From NCBI GenBank assembly GCA_938008665.1, contig CALLKA010000130.1, forward strand, positions 1-36,923: a stretch of DNA of 36,923 bases, given 5' to 3'. How positions within the stretch are numbered: the stretch's first letter is position 1; each line of letters opens with the position of its first letter. The position numbers and the translations under genes were made by a program. The notes beneath the pieces were generated by a model. The model saw nothing but the letters and a program-made list of their open reading frames with translations, did no database searches and had not been told where the DNA came from. Below, one piece after another: positions 1-7,832 of this stretch. The stretch is from an uncultured Bacteroidota bacterium (GTDB taxonomy: Bacteria > Bacteroidota > Bacteroidia > Chitinophagales > Chitinophagaceae).

Positions 1-2
1 CG

Positions 3-233
3 CCCTTCTTTCAAACATGGGAGTTACATGGTAAATTCCCTGCGATATTAACCGATGAGGTTGTGGGTGTAGAAGCAACAAAATTGTATGCTGATGCACA
101 AGCAATGTTACAACAAGCTAATCAACAACCAACGACAAAGATTACGGTATTGGGTAACGGACAGGGACAAAATACCACAAAAGGCTTAAAAAGTACCGAA
201 GATTTCCAATTTTAAGGGTATTTCATAACTAAT
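3..233 (+). CDS. 3' end of a methionine synthase (MetH)-like gene, truncated
   Basis: The gene enters from the left edge in the frame that begins at base 3. The first roughly 38 residues (PFFQTWELHGKFPAIL, then DEVVGVEA and DAQAML) match the start of the C-terminal activation (AdoMet-binding) domain of cobalamin-dependent methionine synthase as I recall it from E. coli MetH (WTPFF..W.L.GKYP..L.DEVVGVEA). In full-length enzymes about 300 more residues follow, including a GLFPAN-like motif. Here the sequence changes to a Gln/Thr/Gly-rich tail and stops. As written, the open frame ends at 233. A run of five A at 179-183 would, with one base fewer, shift into a frame ending GLKSTEDFQF at 216, which looks more like a natural C-terminus. 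It may be a decayed gene, a truncated but active protein, or a sequence error. The family match is fairly secure; the functional state is not. Confidence 0.55.
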
Positions 234-333
234 TGATAATCAAGACATATTTTGATGATTAATTTATATATTCAAATTTATCATTGAAAATCAATGCTTT
301 ACAAAGGTTCGCGTAAAATAAACCTCAAAATAG

Positions 334-364
334 TTGGTAAATCAGTACAACTACCTCACCTTTG
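334..364 (+). promoter_or_regulatory. possible promoter of the rplM operon
   Basis: TTG at 334-336 is followed after 20 bases by CACCTTTG at 357-364. The Bacteroidota housekeeping consensus is TTTG or TTG, 19 to 21 bases, TAnnTTTG, so the -7 element differs only in its first base. Transcription would start near 371, leaving a leader of about 45 bases before rplM. This is a pattern match only. Confidence 0.3.
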
Positions 365-378
365 CCGTCCATTTAAAA

Positions 379-396
379 CCAGCGGGATAGCGCTGG
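379..396 (+). promoter_or_regulatory. hairpin in the rplM leader
   Basis: CCAGCG (379-384) and CGCTGG (391-396) form a perfect six-base-pair stem with the loop GGATAG, 19 bases before the rplM start codon. There is no T-run behind it, so it is not an intrinsic terminator. It would lie just after the proposed transcription start. A role as a ribosomal-protein autoregulatory site or a stabilising 5' hairpin is conjecture. Confidence 0.4.
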
Positions 397-415
397 GTCA
401 TTAAAACTAAATATT

Positions 416-859
416 ATGAGTAAACTTCATTTCACCACCAAGCATGCAAACGCGGCTACTGTTCAGCACAACTGGTATGTGGTTGACGGTACTAATCAAA
501 CCGTAGGACGTATTGCATCAAAAATCGCGGCTGTTCTTCGTGGTAAGAACAAAGCGTATTACACTCCACACGTAGACTGTGGCGATTATGTTATTGTGAT
601 TAACTGCGAAAAAGTTGTTTTCACAGGAAACAAATTTCATGACAAACAATACATCAACTTCTCTGGCTACCCAGGTGGTAAAAAAGAAGAAGCTGCAGAA
701 GATTTAATCAAGCGTCGTCCAGAAGTAATTATGGAAAGAGCGGTTAAAGGTATGTTACCTAAAAATCGTTTGGGACGTAAGATGGTTAAAAAATTGTTTG
801 TATATGCTGGTGACAAACACCCTCATACTGCACAACAACCTAAAGAATTTAAATTTTAA
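416..859 (+). CDS. rplM: 50S ribosomal protein L13 (uL13)
   Basis: L13 is an early-assembling protein of the large ribosomal subunit. The 147-residue product is close to the usual 140-150. It has the family's N-terminal block VDGTNQTVGRIASKIA (about residues 23-38) and the signature region around RAVKGMLPKNRLGRKM (about residues 108-123), then a basic C-terminal part with GDKHPHTAQQP. The ATG at 416 is preceded by an A/T-rich stretch and no Shine-Dalgarno, as is usual in Bacteroidota. It is the first gene of an rplM-rpsI-rpsB run and lies 20 bases before rpsI, so the two are surely co-transcribed. A small leader hairpin precedes it. Confidence 0.97.
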   Translation: MSKLHFTTKHANAATVQHNWYVVDGTNQTVGRIASKIAAVLRGKNKAYYTPHVDCGDYVIVINCEKVVFTGNKFHDKQYINFSGYPGGKKEEAAEDLIKRRPEVIMERAVKGMLPKNRLGRKMVKKLFVYAGDKHPHTAQQPKEFKF

Positions 860-879
860 TTAATTCCAAATATAAATAA

Positions 880-1269
880 ATGGAAAAGCAAACAAATGCA
901 GTTGGTCGTCGTAAGGAAGCAGTAACACGCGTCTTTGTAAGTAAGGGTAGTGGAAAAATTACCGTTAATGACAAAGATTACAAAGCTTACTTCCCATTAG
1001 TGTATTTACAAAATCAAGTAGAAGCGCCTTTAAAAACTACGGACTTAGTTGGTAAATACGATATCGTCATCAACGCACAAGGTGGTGGTTTAAAAGGACA
1101 AGCAGAAGCAGCCAAATTAGGTATTGCTCGTGTATTAATCGAATTGAATCCTGAATTACGTCCTGCGTTAAAAGCAGCTGGACAATTAACGCGTGACCCT
1201 CGTAGTGTTGAGCGTAAGAAATTCGGACATAAGAAAGCACGTCGTAGCTTCCAGTTCAGTAAACGTTAA
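880..1269 (+). CDS. rpsI: 30S ribosomal protein S9 (uS9)
   Basis: S9 belongs to the small-subunit head; its C-terminal tail reaches the P-site tRNA. The 129-residue product has the N-terminal AVGRRKEAVTRVFV block, the central GGGLKGQAEAAKLGIAR signature (about residues 69-85) and the hallmark basic tail ending RRSFQFSKR, where the final Lys-Arg is the tRNA-contacting end known from the family. It follows rplM by 20 bases and precedes rpsB by 42. The L13-S9 pairing is conserved across bacteria. Nothing is unusual in length or key residues. Confidence 0.97.
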   Translation: MEKQTNAVGRRKEAVTRVFVSKGSGKITVNDKDYKAYFPLVYLQNQVEAPLKTTDLVGKYDIVINAQGGGLKGQAEAAKLGIARVLIELNPELRPALKAAGQLTRDPRSVERKKFGHKKARRSFQFSKR

Positions 1270-1311
1270 TCGAACAATTTTAACATTAATTCATTATTAC
1301 AACTTATACAA

Positions 1312-2190
1312 ATGGAAAATAATACTTCACTTCAACAGCAACTTTTGGAAGCTGGCGTACACTTTGGTCACCTTAAAAAGAAGTGGAACCCTAAAATGTT
1401 ACCTTACATTTTCGCTGAGAAAAAAGGTATACATATCATCGATTTAAATAAAACAGTAGATCATTTACAAGAAACTGCAGCTGCGTTAAAGCAAATTGCA
1501 AAGAGCGGTAAAAAGATCATGTTTGTTGCCACTAAAAAGCAAGCGAAAGAAATCGTGAGTGAGTGTGCTAAAAAAGTAAACATGCCTTACGCTACAGAGC
1601 GTTGGTTGGGTGGTATGTTGACTAACTTTAATACTGTTCGTAAAAGCGTTAAGAAAATGCAAAGCATTGAAAAAATGTTGAACGACGGTAGCGCAGATAG
1701 CTTAACTAAAAAAGAGCGTTTGACTTTAGGTCGTGATAAAGATAAAATGGAAAAAGTATTAGGTGGTATCGCTCAATTGGGTCGTTTACCAGCAGCTTTA
1801 TTCTTAGTTGATATCGGACATGAGCATATTGCATTAGCGGAAGCTAAGCGTTTAGGAATTCAAACTTTTGGAATGGTGGATACCAACTGTGATCCAAACA
1901 AAGTTGATTTTTCTATCCCTGCAAATGATGATGCAACAAAATCAATTGCAATTATTACTAACTATATCACTGCTGCTATTGCAGAAGGTTTAGCTGAGCG
2001 TCAAGCTTCTAAAGATGACGAAGGTGAAACAGAAGATGGCAACAATGAAAACGAAGCGAAAGCAAAACGTATGGAAGCGGAAGCGAATGCAGAAGGTGGA
2101 AGAGGTAAGCGTGGTGCAGGAGCTGCTCCAACAGCACCAGGTGCGCCTAAGCGTCGTATTCAAAGTACACGTCGCCCAGCAGGTAAATAA
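1312..2190 (+). CDS. rpsB: 30S ribosomal protein S2 (uS2) with long C-terminal tail
   Basis: S2 is a late-assembling small-subunit protein on the solvent side near the mRNA exit. Family blocks are present: LLEAGVHFGHLKKKWNPKM near the N-terminus, ATKKQAKEIV, RWLGGMLTNF, and PAALFLVDIGHEHIALAEAK in the second half. The usual length is about 230-260 residues, while this one has 292. The extra part, from about residue 228, is low-complexity: first acidic (Asp, Glu, Asn), then Gly/Ala/Pro and finally basic (KRRIQSTRRPAGK). Such tails vary between species. A very strong hairpin terminator lies 9 bases after the stop, separating rpsB from tsf. Confidence 0.96.
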   Translation: MENNTSLQQQLLEAGVHFGHLKKKWNPKMLPYIFAEKKGIHIIDLNKTVDHLQETAAALKQIAKSGKKIMFVATKKQAKEIVSECAKKVNMPYATERWLGGMLTNFNTVRKSVKKMQSIEKMLNDGSADSLTKKERLTLGRDKDKMEKVLGGIAQLGRLPAALFLVDIGHEHIALAEAKRLGIQTFGMVDTNCDPNKVDFSIPANDDATKSIAIITNYITAAIAEGLAERQASKDDEGETEDGNNENEAKAKRMEAEANAEGGRGKRGAGAAPTAPGAPKRRIQSTRRPAGK

Positions 2191-2199
2191 ATAATTATC

Positions 2200-2247
2200 C
2201 AATTGGGTTATTGGTGTCCTTGGGATACTAATGACCCAATTGTTTTT
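2200..2247 (+). terminator. terminator or attenuator between rpsB and tsf
   Basis: A 20-base-pair stem (arms 2200-2219 and 2223-2242, starting CAATTGGG and ending CCCAATTG) closes on a three-base loop and is followed by T5 at 2243-2247. Three of the pairs are G-U wobbles and the rest are Watson-Crick. That is the form of an intrinsic terminator. I found no clear promoter between it and tsf, so tsf may depend on partial read-through. Confidence 0.78.
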
Positions 2248-2304
2248 AATCGATAGCATGCAGCTGTCAAAAATTAATAATACACGTATTTAAAAATATA
2301 ATTT

Positions 2305-3138
2305 ATGAGCGCTATAACAGCACAAGACATTAACAAATTACGTCAAGCTACAGGTGCCGGTATGATGGATTGCCGTAAAGCTTTGACTGAAACAAACAAT
2401 GACTTTGAAGCAGCCATTGATTGGTTACGTAAGCAAGGACAAAAAGTTGCTGCAAAGCGTAGCGATCGTGAAGCAAAAGAAGGTGTAATTATTGCACAAA
2501 CTTCTGCGGATCACAAAACAGGTTTTGTGGTTTGTATTTCTTGTGAAACAGATTTCGTTTCTAAGAATGCTGAATTCGTAGCATTTGCGCAAATCATTGC
2601 TGATGCTGCAGTTGCGAACAATGTAAAATCCGCAGATGAATTAAATGAAGTAAGCGTGAATGGTACAAAAGTATCTGACATGATTAATGATAAATTAGCT
2701 TCTATCGGTGAAAAAATTGGTGTTGCTAAATTTGAAAGAGTAGACGCGCCATTTGTAGCTTCTTATATTCATGGTTCCTACAGAATGGGTGTATTGGTAG
2801 GATTATCTGCTGATGCTGCTGAGTTAGGTAAAGATCTTGCGATGCAAATTGCTGCAATGAATCCAGTGGCAGTTGACGCTGATTCAGTTCCAGCGGAAAC
2901 TGTAACTCGTGAGCGTGCAATCATCATTGATACCATGAAGGAAGATCCTAAAATGGCTGGTAAACCAGAAGAAATGATTGCTAAAATTGCCGAAGGTAAA
3001 ATTGCAGCTTTCTTTAAAGAACAAACTTTATTAGCGCAGTCTTTCGTAAAAGACGGTTCTAAAACAGTGGGTGACCACGTTAAGAGCGTAGGTGCTGACC
3101 TTAAAGTTACCGAGTTCAAGCGTGTTGCATTGGGATAA
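2305..3138 (+). CDS. tsf: elongation factor Ts
   Basis: EF-Ts is the guanine-nucleotide exchange factor that regenerates EF-Tu-GTP in the cytoplasm. The 277-residue product has the N-terminal UBA-like domain with the signature LRQATGAGMMDCRKALTE (about residues 12-29) and the conserved core motif CETDFVSKN (about 79-87), whose TDFV contacts EF-Tu. A second half follows with SYIHGSYRMGVLVGL. Length is in the normal bacterial range. It sits 114 bases after rpsB, separated by a strong hairpin terminator, and is itself followed by another terminator, so it may be expressed at a level set by read-through. Confidence 0.97.
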   Translation: MSAITAQDINKLRQATGAGMMDCRKALTETNNDFEAAIDWLRKQGQKVAAKRSDREAKEGVIIAQTSADHKTGFVVCISCETDFVSKNAEFVAFAQIIADAAVANNVKSADELNEVSVNGTKVSDMINDKLASIGEKIGVAKFERVDAPFVASYIHGSYRMGVLVGLSADAAELGKDLAMQIAAMNPVAVDADSVPAETVTRERAIIIDTMKEDPKMAGKPEEMIAKIAEGKIAAFFKEQTLLAQSFVKDGSKTVGDHVKSVGADLKVTEFKRVALG

Positions 3139-3217
3139 ATTGGAAGTGAACAGTGCTTCCTGCAAAAAATCCAAATGGTTCAAATACCTAGGTAATAACT
3201 AACTAGAATAATAGTAT

Positions 3218-3254
3218 AAAAAGGGTCCCCCGATACATCGGGGGACCCTTTTTT
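3218..3254. terminator. strong terminator after tsf
   Basis: Arms 3218-3233 and 3238-3253 form a 16-base-pair stem with the core AGGGTCCCCCGA, closed by the loop TACA. A run of T (3249-3254) lies on the right and a run of A (3218-3222) on the left. It ends the translation-gene unit and separates it from pyrH. The symmetry means it could work in both directions, though no minus-strand gene converges here. Confidence 0.92.
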
Positions 3255-3299
3255 GTTGCTTTAAAATTCTTATCTTGCAAGTACTAAATACCAACTACT

Positions 3300-4016
3300 A
3301 TGCTGCCAAAATACAAACGCGTATTATTAAAATTATCAGGGGAAGCATTATTAGGAGAACAAAGAAATGGAGATCCATTTGATCCTAAGATCATTGAGCA
3401 ATATGCCAATGAAATTAAACAAGTAACCGACTTAGGTGTACAAGTAGCTATCGTGATTGGCGGAGGAAATATTTATCGTGGCATGAATGAAGCGGATAGT
3501 GGAATTGAGCGTGCACATGGTGATTATATGGGTATGTTGGCAACCATGATAAATGCTATGGCGATACAAGCCATGCTTGAAAAAATAGGAGTGTATACAC
3601 GTTTACAATCAGCAATTAATATGGAGCAGGTAGCCGAGCCTTATATTCGTCGTAAAGCATTGCGTCATTTGGAAAAGGGACGTGTAGTTATATTTGGCGC
3701 TGGAACAGGTAATCCTTATTTCACTACAGATACGGCAGGTTCACTACGTGCCATTGAAATGAAAGCAGATGTTATTTTGAAAGGAACACGTGTGGATGGG
3801 GTATATGATAGTGACCCAGAAAAAAATCCAAACGCTGTTAAATTTGATAAAATCAGCTTCCAAGATTGTATTTCTAAAAATTTAAAGGTGATGGACATGA
3901 CCGCCTTCACCTTATGTATGGAAAACAAATTACCAATTATTGTATTTGATATGAATCAGCCAGGTAATTTATTAAGAGTTGTGCAAGGGGCTGAAGTGGG
4001 TACTTTAGTTGGATAG
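3300..4016 (+). CDS. pyrH: UMP kinase
   Basis: This enzyme phosphorylates UMP to UDP with ATP in the pyrimidine nucleotide pathway. It belongs to the amino-acid-kinase fold and is unrelated to eukaryotic UMP/CMP kinase. The 238-residue product has the typical start LLKLSGEALLG, the glycine-rich VIGGGNIYRG (about residues 52-61), GTGNPYFTTDTA (about 134-145) and the nucleotide-binding part KGTRVDGVYDSDP. It follows tsf across a strong terminator, so it needs its own promoter, which I could not pin down. In many bacteria frr (ribosome recycling factor) comes next; here a TolC-like gene does. Confidence 0.97.
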   Translation: MLPKYKRVLLKLSGEALLGEQRNGDPFDPKIIEQYANEIKQVTDLGVQVAIVIGGGNIYRGMNEADSGIERAHGDYMGMLATMINAMAIQAMLEKIGVYTRLQSAINMEQVAEPYIRRKALRHLEKGRVVIFGAGTGNPYFTTDTAGSLRAIEMKADVILKGTRVDGVYDSDPEKNPNAVKFDKISFQDCISKNLKVMDMTAFTLCMENKLPIIVFDMNQPGNLLRVVQGAEVGTLVG

Positions 4017-4079
4017 TAGGCCAAGCGCCACTTATGTAATATATTTTGAGACCAAGCAGGGTGTAGTTAATTTTATTAT

Positions 4080-5399
4080 ATGCAAAAATCAGGATTGAGA
4101 ATTATAGTTATTGGCCTATTTTTTTTAACAGCATCAAGTAATAATGCGGCTGCACAAAAAACTTTAAGCTTAAACGAAGCCATTCAAACTGCTTTAAAAA
4201 ACAGTTACGATATTCAATTGGTAGAAAATAATTTAGCGATTGCTAAAAACAATAATAATATTGGCGTTGCAGGGGGCTTGCCCACCATCACCAATACCAC
4301 TACCAACAACAATACATTAACTACGATTAATCAAACCTTCCCTGATGCGAGTCGTAACACTTCAAGAAATAATGTTGATGGAAGTACCTTGAATAGTGGT
4401 GTGAATGCTACGATGGTATTATTTAATGGTTATAAAGTACAGGCTACTAAAAATCGTTTGGAAAGTTTGGAGCGTCAAAACAAATCCTTACTTGAATCAC
4501 AATTGTTGAATACCATTTCAACAGTGATGCAACAATATTATAATGTGGTTCGTCAACAAGCGTTTTTAAAAACCATTCAAAAATCAATTGAGACCTCCAA
4601 ACAAAGATTAGATATTGTTGAAACACGTCAAAAAATTGGCGTCGCGAATCAAGCTGATTTTTTACAATCTAATTTGGATTTAAATGCATTAATACAAGCA
4701 GAACAAAATCAATTATTAATTATAGATCAAGCAAAGGCAGATTTATTAAATACGATTGTAATGCCTAATACTAATAGCATTATTATCAATGATAGCATCA
4801 AAGTAGACGATCAATTATTATTGTCTGCAGTGGAAGCAAAAATAAAGGAGCATCCTTTATTACAATCCGCACAACAATTGGTTAATGTGAATCAGTTTTT
4901 AGAAAAGGAAACAAAAACTTTATCCTATCCTACGCTAAGAGCGAGTACTGGATTTAATTACAATAGCAATAAGTCGGCTGCAGGATTTATATTGTTGAAT
5001 GAAAGTTATGGTCCATTTTTGGGTCTAAATTTAAGCATCCCTATTTACACGGGCGGTGCAAATAAGCGCGCGATTAAAAATGCGGAAATCAATACCAAGT
5101 CCGCTAAAATTCAATTGCAAAATACGGAGCAGGATTTGACTACTGAATTATTTAAAACGTATCAGAGCTATAAAAATAGTTTAAAGCAAACGCCGATTGA
5201 AATACAAAATTTTGAAATGTCACAATCCTTATTGGATTTAGTGATGCAAAAATATAAATTAGGTCAAGCCACTATGGTGGATGTAAAGCAAGCCCAACAA
5301 AGCTTTGAAACAGCTGGATTTAGATTAGTAAGCTTGCGCTTCAATGCAAAAATTGCTGAAATCGAATTAAAGCGATTATCTAATCAATTGAATTTTTAA
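4080..5399 (+). CDS. TolC-family outer membrane protein, orphan
   Basis: The 439-residue product looks like an outer-membrane efflux protein, forming the trimeric channel through the outer membrane and periplasm used by tripartite pumps or type I secretion. It starts with a hydrophobic signal peptide (about residues 6-25, likely cleaved at AAA/Q). The mature part opens with TLSLNEAIQTALKNSYDIQL, the usual first TolC repeat. The second repeat ends with YKLGQATMVDVKQAQQSFETA, and long helical segments lie between. No pump or adaptor gene is adjacent, so its partner must be encoded elsewhere. It is only 13 bases before the aminotransferase gene and is probably co-transcribed with it. It resembles the minus-strand TolC gene at 15761-17098 in layout but is not a close copy. 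Confidence 0.87.
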   Translation: MQKSGLRIIVIGLFFLTASSNNAAAQKTLSLNEAIQTALKNSYDIQLVENNLAIAKNNNNIGVAGGLPTITNTTTNNNTLTTINQTFPDASRNTSRNNVDGSTLNSGVNATMVLFNGYKVQATKNRLESLERQNKSLLESQLLNTISTVMQQYYNVVRQQAFLKTIQKSIETSKQRLDIVETRQKIGVANQADFLQSNLDLNALIQAEQNQLLIIDQAKADLLNTIVMPNTNSIIINDSIKVDDQLLLSAVEAKIKEHPLLQSAQQLVNVNQFLEKETKTLSYPTLRASTGFNYNSNKSAAGFILLNESYGPFLGLNLSIPIYTGGANKRAIKNAEINTKSAKIQLQNTEQDLTTELFKTYQSYKNSLKQTPIEIQNFEMSQSLLDLVMQKYKLGQATMVDVKQAQQSFETAGFRLVSLRFNAKIAEIELKRLSNQLNF

Positions 5400-5412
5400 A
5401 TTATCTAATTGT

Positions 5413-6552
5413 ATGCAATCAAAGCTTCCCAATATTGGCACAAGTATTTTTACGGTCATGAGCCAATTGGCGGCAAAGCATAATGCAATCAATTTAGGAC
5501 AGGGGTTCCCCGATTTTCCAATGAGTGCGGAATTGATTGAGTGTGTAAATAAAGCTATGCAATCGGGCGGTAATCAATATGCACACACGAATGGTGTTCC
5601 ATTATTACGTGAAAGATTGGCGGAGAAAATAAAATATTTATATGATGTAAATATTAATCCCGAAACAAATATCACCATTACACCCGGCGGCACCTATTCC
5701 ATTTTTTGTGCATTTTCAACTATTATACAACCAGGCGATGAGGTAATTATTTTTGAACCTGCCTATGATAGTTATATCCCTAATATTGTTTTTAACGGAG
5801 GTATTGTGGTGCCTATTGAATTAGAATTTCCTGATTATACTATTCCATGGGATAAAGTGAAAGCAGCGATTACGCCCAAAACAAAAGCGATACTAGTAAA
5901 CACACCGCATAATCCTACGGGGCGTGTATTTACCAAAGATGATATTTTAATATTACAAGAAATAGTACTTTCAAATAACTTGTACTTAATCAGCGATGAA
6001 GTATATGAGCATTTGATTTATGATAATAAGCAACATGAAACAGTGATGAAATATCCTGATTTATTTGCGCGCACTTTTGTTTGTTTTTCTTTTGGTAAAA
6101 CCTACCATTGTACCGGTTGGAAATTAGGTTATTGTATTGCGCCTGAAAATATCATGAAGGAGTATCGAAAAGTGCATCAGTTTAATGCCTTTGGATGTGA
6201 TACCCCAAAACAAATAGCGATTGCGGAGTATATGACGAATAAGGAAGCCTATTTATCTATAGGTGCCATGTACCAAGAAAAAAGAGATTACTTAAGAGGC
6301 TTACTGGACAATACTAAATTTGTCCGCCTACCTTCCTCTGGTTCCTATTTTGAAAGTTATCGATATGATACAATTTCAGATGAACCCGATACCGTATTTG
6401 CAGAACGTTTGGTCAAGGACTTTGGTATTGCTATTGTTCCGATGTCCGCCTTTTATCAAAAGTCTACCGATCATAAAGTGATTCGTTTGTGTTTCGCTAA
6501 AGTTAAAGAAACATTGGATGCTGCTGCAGCTTGTTTGCAAAAGGTTCATTAA
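5413..6552 (+). CDS. ybdL: methionine aminotransferase (YbdL-like), PLP-dependent
   Basis: This is a fold-type I, class I/II aminotransferase of 379 residues. It matches E. coli YbdL, a methionine/aromatic aminotransferase, from the start: SKLPNIGTSIFT..MS, then INLGQGFPDF, NQYA and EVIIFEPAYDSY. PLP-site residues are visible: NTPHNPTG (163-170), SDEVYEH (194-200) and SFGKTYH with the Schiff-base lysine K229, followed by TGWKLGYC. The likely role is the last step of methionine salvage or keto-acid/amino-acid exchange; the exact substrate is inferred from YbdL. It lies 13 bases after the TolC-like gene and 32 bases before galK, so it may be in one transcript with functionally unrelated neighbours. 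Confidence 0.87.
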   Translation: MQSKLPNIGTSIFTVMSQLAAKHNAINLGQGFPDFPMSAELIECVNKAMQSGGNQYAHTNGVPLLRERLAEKIKYLYDVNINPETNITITPGGTYSIFCAFSTIIQPGDEVIIFEPAYDSYIPNIVFNGGIVVPIELEFPDYTIPWDKVKAAITPKTKAILVNTPHNPTGRVFTKDDILILQEIVLSNNLYLISDEVYEHLIYDNKQHETVMKYPDLFARTFVCFSFGKTYHCTGWKLGYCIAPENIMKEYRKVHQFNAFGCDTPKQIAIAEYMTNKEAYLSIGAMYQEKRDYLRGLLDNTKFVRLPSSGSYFESYRYDTISDEPDTVFAERLVKDFGIAIVPMSAFYQKSTDHKVIRLCFAKVKETLDAAAACLQKVH

Positions 6553-6584
6553 CTTTAAATCCAACAATTAATATTTATTTAGGA

Positions 6585-7772
6585 ATGCAAGATATTCGTG
6601 TGTCCTTTCAACAGTTATTTAATTCATCTGCTTCCTTAGTAGTGCAATCACCCGGTCGCATTAATTTAATTGGCGAACATACGGACTATAACAATGGTTT
6701 TGTATTACCTGCGGCTATTGATAAATGCGTGCAAGTAGCCATCGCGAAAAGAACGGATGGTGCAATACATATGTATGCGATTGATTTACATGAAAGTGTG
6801 ATCATCCCTACTGTTGCTATTCTACCACATGCAACCAATTGGGTGAATTATATTATTGGTGTGGTCGCACAGGTACAAAAACATATTTTTAACGTATCAA
6901 GGAACACTGCTACCCATGAACTAGATAAAGGCTTTGACATTTGTATACAAGGCGATATCCCTATTGGTGCTGGCTTATCAAGCTCGGCAGCGGTGGAGTG
7001 TGCTGTTATTTTTGCGCTGAATGAAATGTATCAGCTGGGTTTAAGTACGATGCAAATGGCATTAATGACACAGCAATCGGAACATGAATTTGCGGGTGTT
7101 AAATGTGGCATCATGGATATGTTTGCTAGTTTGCATGGGAAAAGCAATCAAGTGATGCTATTGGATTGTGGGAGCTTACAACACCATTATTATCCTTTAG
7201 ATTTAAAAGAGTATCAGATAGTTTTATTTGACACACAAATCAAACATGCATTAGCCTCATCTGAATACAATACCCGCCGTTTGGAATGCGAACAGGGCGT
7301 TGAAATTTTACAAAAAAAATATCCATCCATCAAAACTTTACGTGATGCAAGTAGGCAACAGGTGGATGAACTATTAAAAACAGAGGCAACCTTAATTGGC
7401 ACTAAAGTATATAACCGATGTAAATATGTAGTGGATGAAATTGAACGCGTGCAATTAGCAGTAAAGGATTTATTAGCAGGAGATATAAAAGCCTTTGGTC
7501 AAAAGATGTATGAAACACACGAAGGCTTATCTCAATTATATGAAGTAAGCTGTCGGGAATTGGACATTTTAGTCAATGCGGTCAAGGATCATCCACAGGT
7601 ATTAGGGGCAAGGATGATGGGTGGTGGATTTGGGGGTTGTACAATTAATATTATTAAAAAATCGGAAGTGGATGCAATCATCCATACCGTTGCTGATGTA
7701 TATGCGCAAAAAACTTCACATATTTTAAAAGTGCATCAAGTAAAAATTGCCCAAGGAACTCACATAAAATAA
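6585..7772 (+). CDS. galK: galactokinase
   Basis: Galactokinase phosphorylates alpha-D-galactose to galactose-1-phosphate with ATP, the first step of the Leloir pathway. It is a GHMP-family kinase. I choose the ATG at 6585 (395 residues): the frame is open back to an ATG at 6531, but that lies inside the upstream aminotransferase gene, and MQDIRVSF fits the family start. The galactokinase signature GRINLIGEHTDYNNG is at residues 24-38, the ATP-binding PIGAGLSSSAA at 126-136, the catalytic aspartate D178 in CGIMDMFAS, and the C-terminal MMGGGFGGC near 344-352. It is followed by galM and a galactose symporter gene; galT is not in the window. Confidence 0.95.
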   Translation: MQDIRVSFQQLFNSSASLVVQSPGRINLIGEHTDYNNGFVLPAAIDKCVQVAIAKRTDGAIHMYAIDLHESVIIPTVAILPHATNWVNYIIGVVAQVQKHIFNVSRNTATHELDKGFDICIQGDIPIGAGLSSSAAVECAVIFALNEMYQLGLSTMQMALMTQQSEHEFAGVKCGIMDMFASLHGKSNQVMLLDCGSLQHHYYPLDLKEYQIVLFDTQIKHALASSEYNTRRLECEQGVEILQKKYPSIKTLRDASRQQVDELLKTEATLIGTKVYNRCKYVVDEIERVQLAVKDLLAGDIKAFGQKMYETHEGLSQLYEVSCRELDILVNAVKDHPQVLGARMMGGGFGGCTINIIKKSEVDAIIHTVADVYAQKTSHILKVHQVKIAQGTHIK

Positions 7773-7832
7773 TTATATTACAGAGGGTATTAAAAATAGC
7801 CCCATCTTACTTTATATTTAATTTAAATATTT

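Noticed and set aside
1193..1447. An 84-codon frame spanning the rpsI-rpsB junction
   Set aside because: It overlaps the conserved ends of two ribosomal protein genes in another frame.
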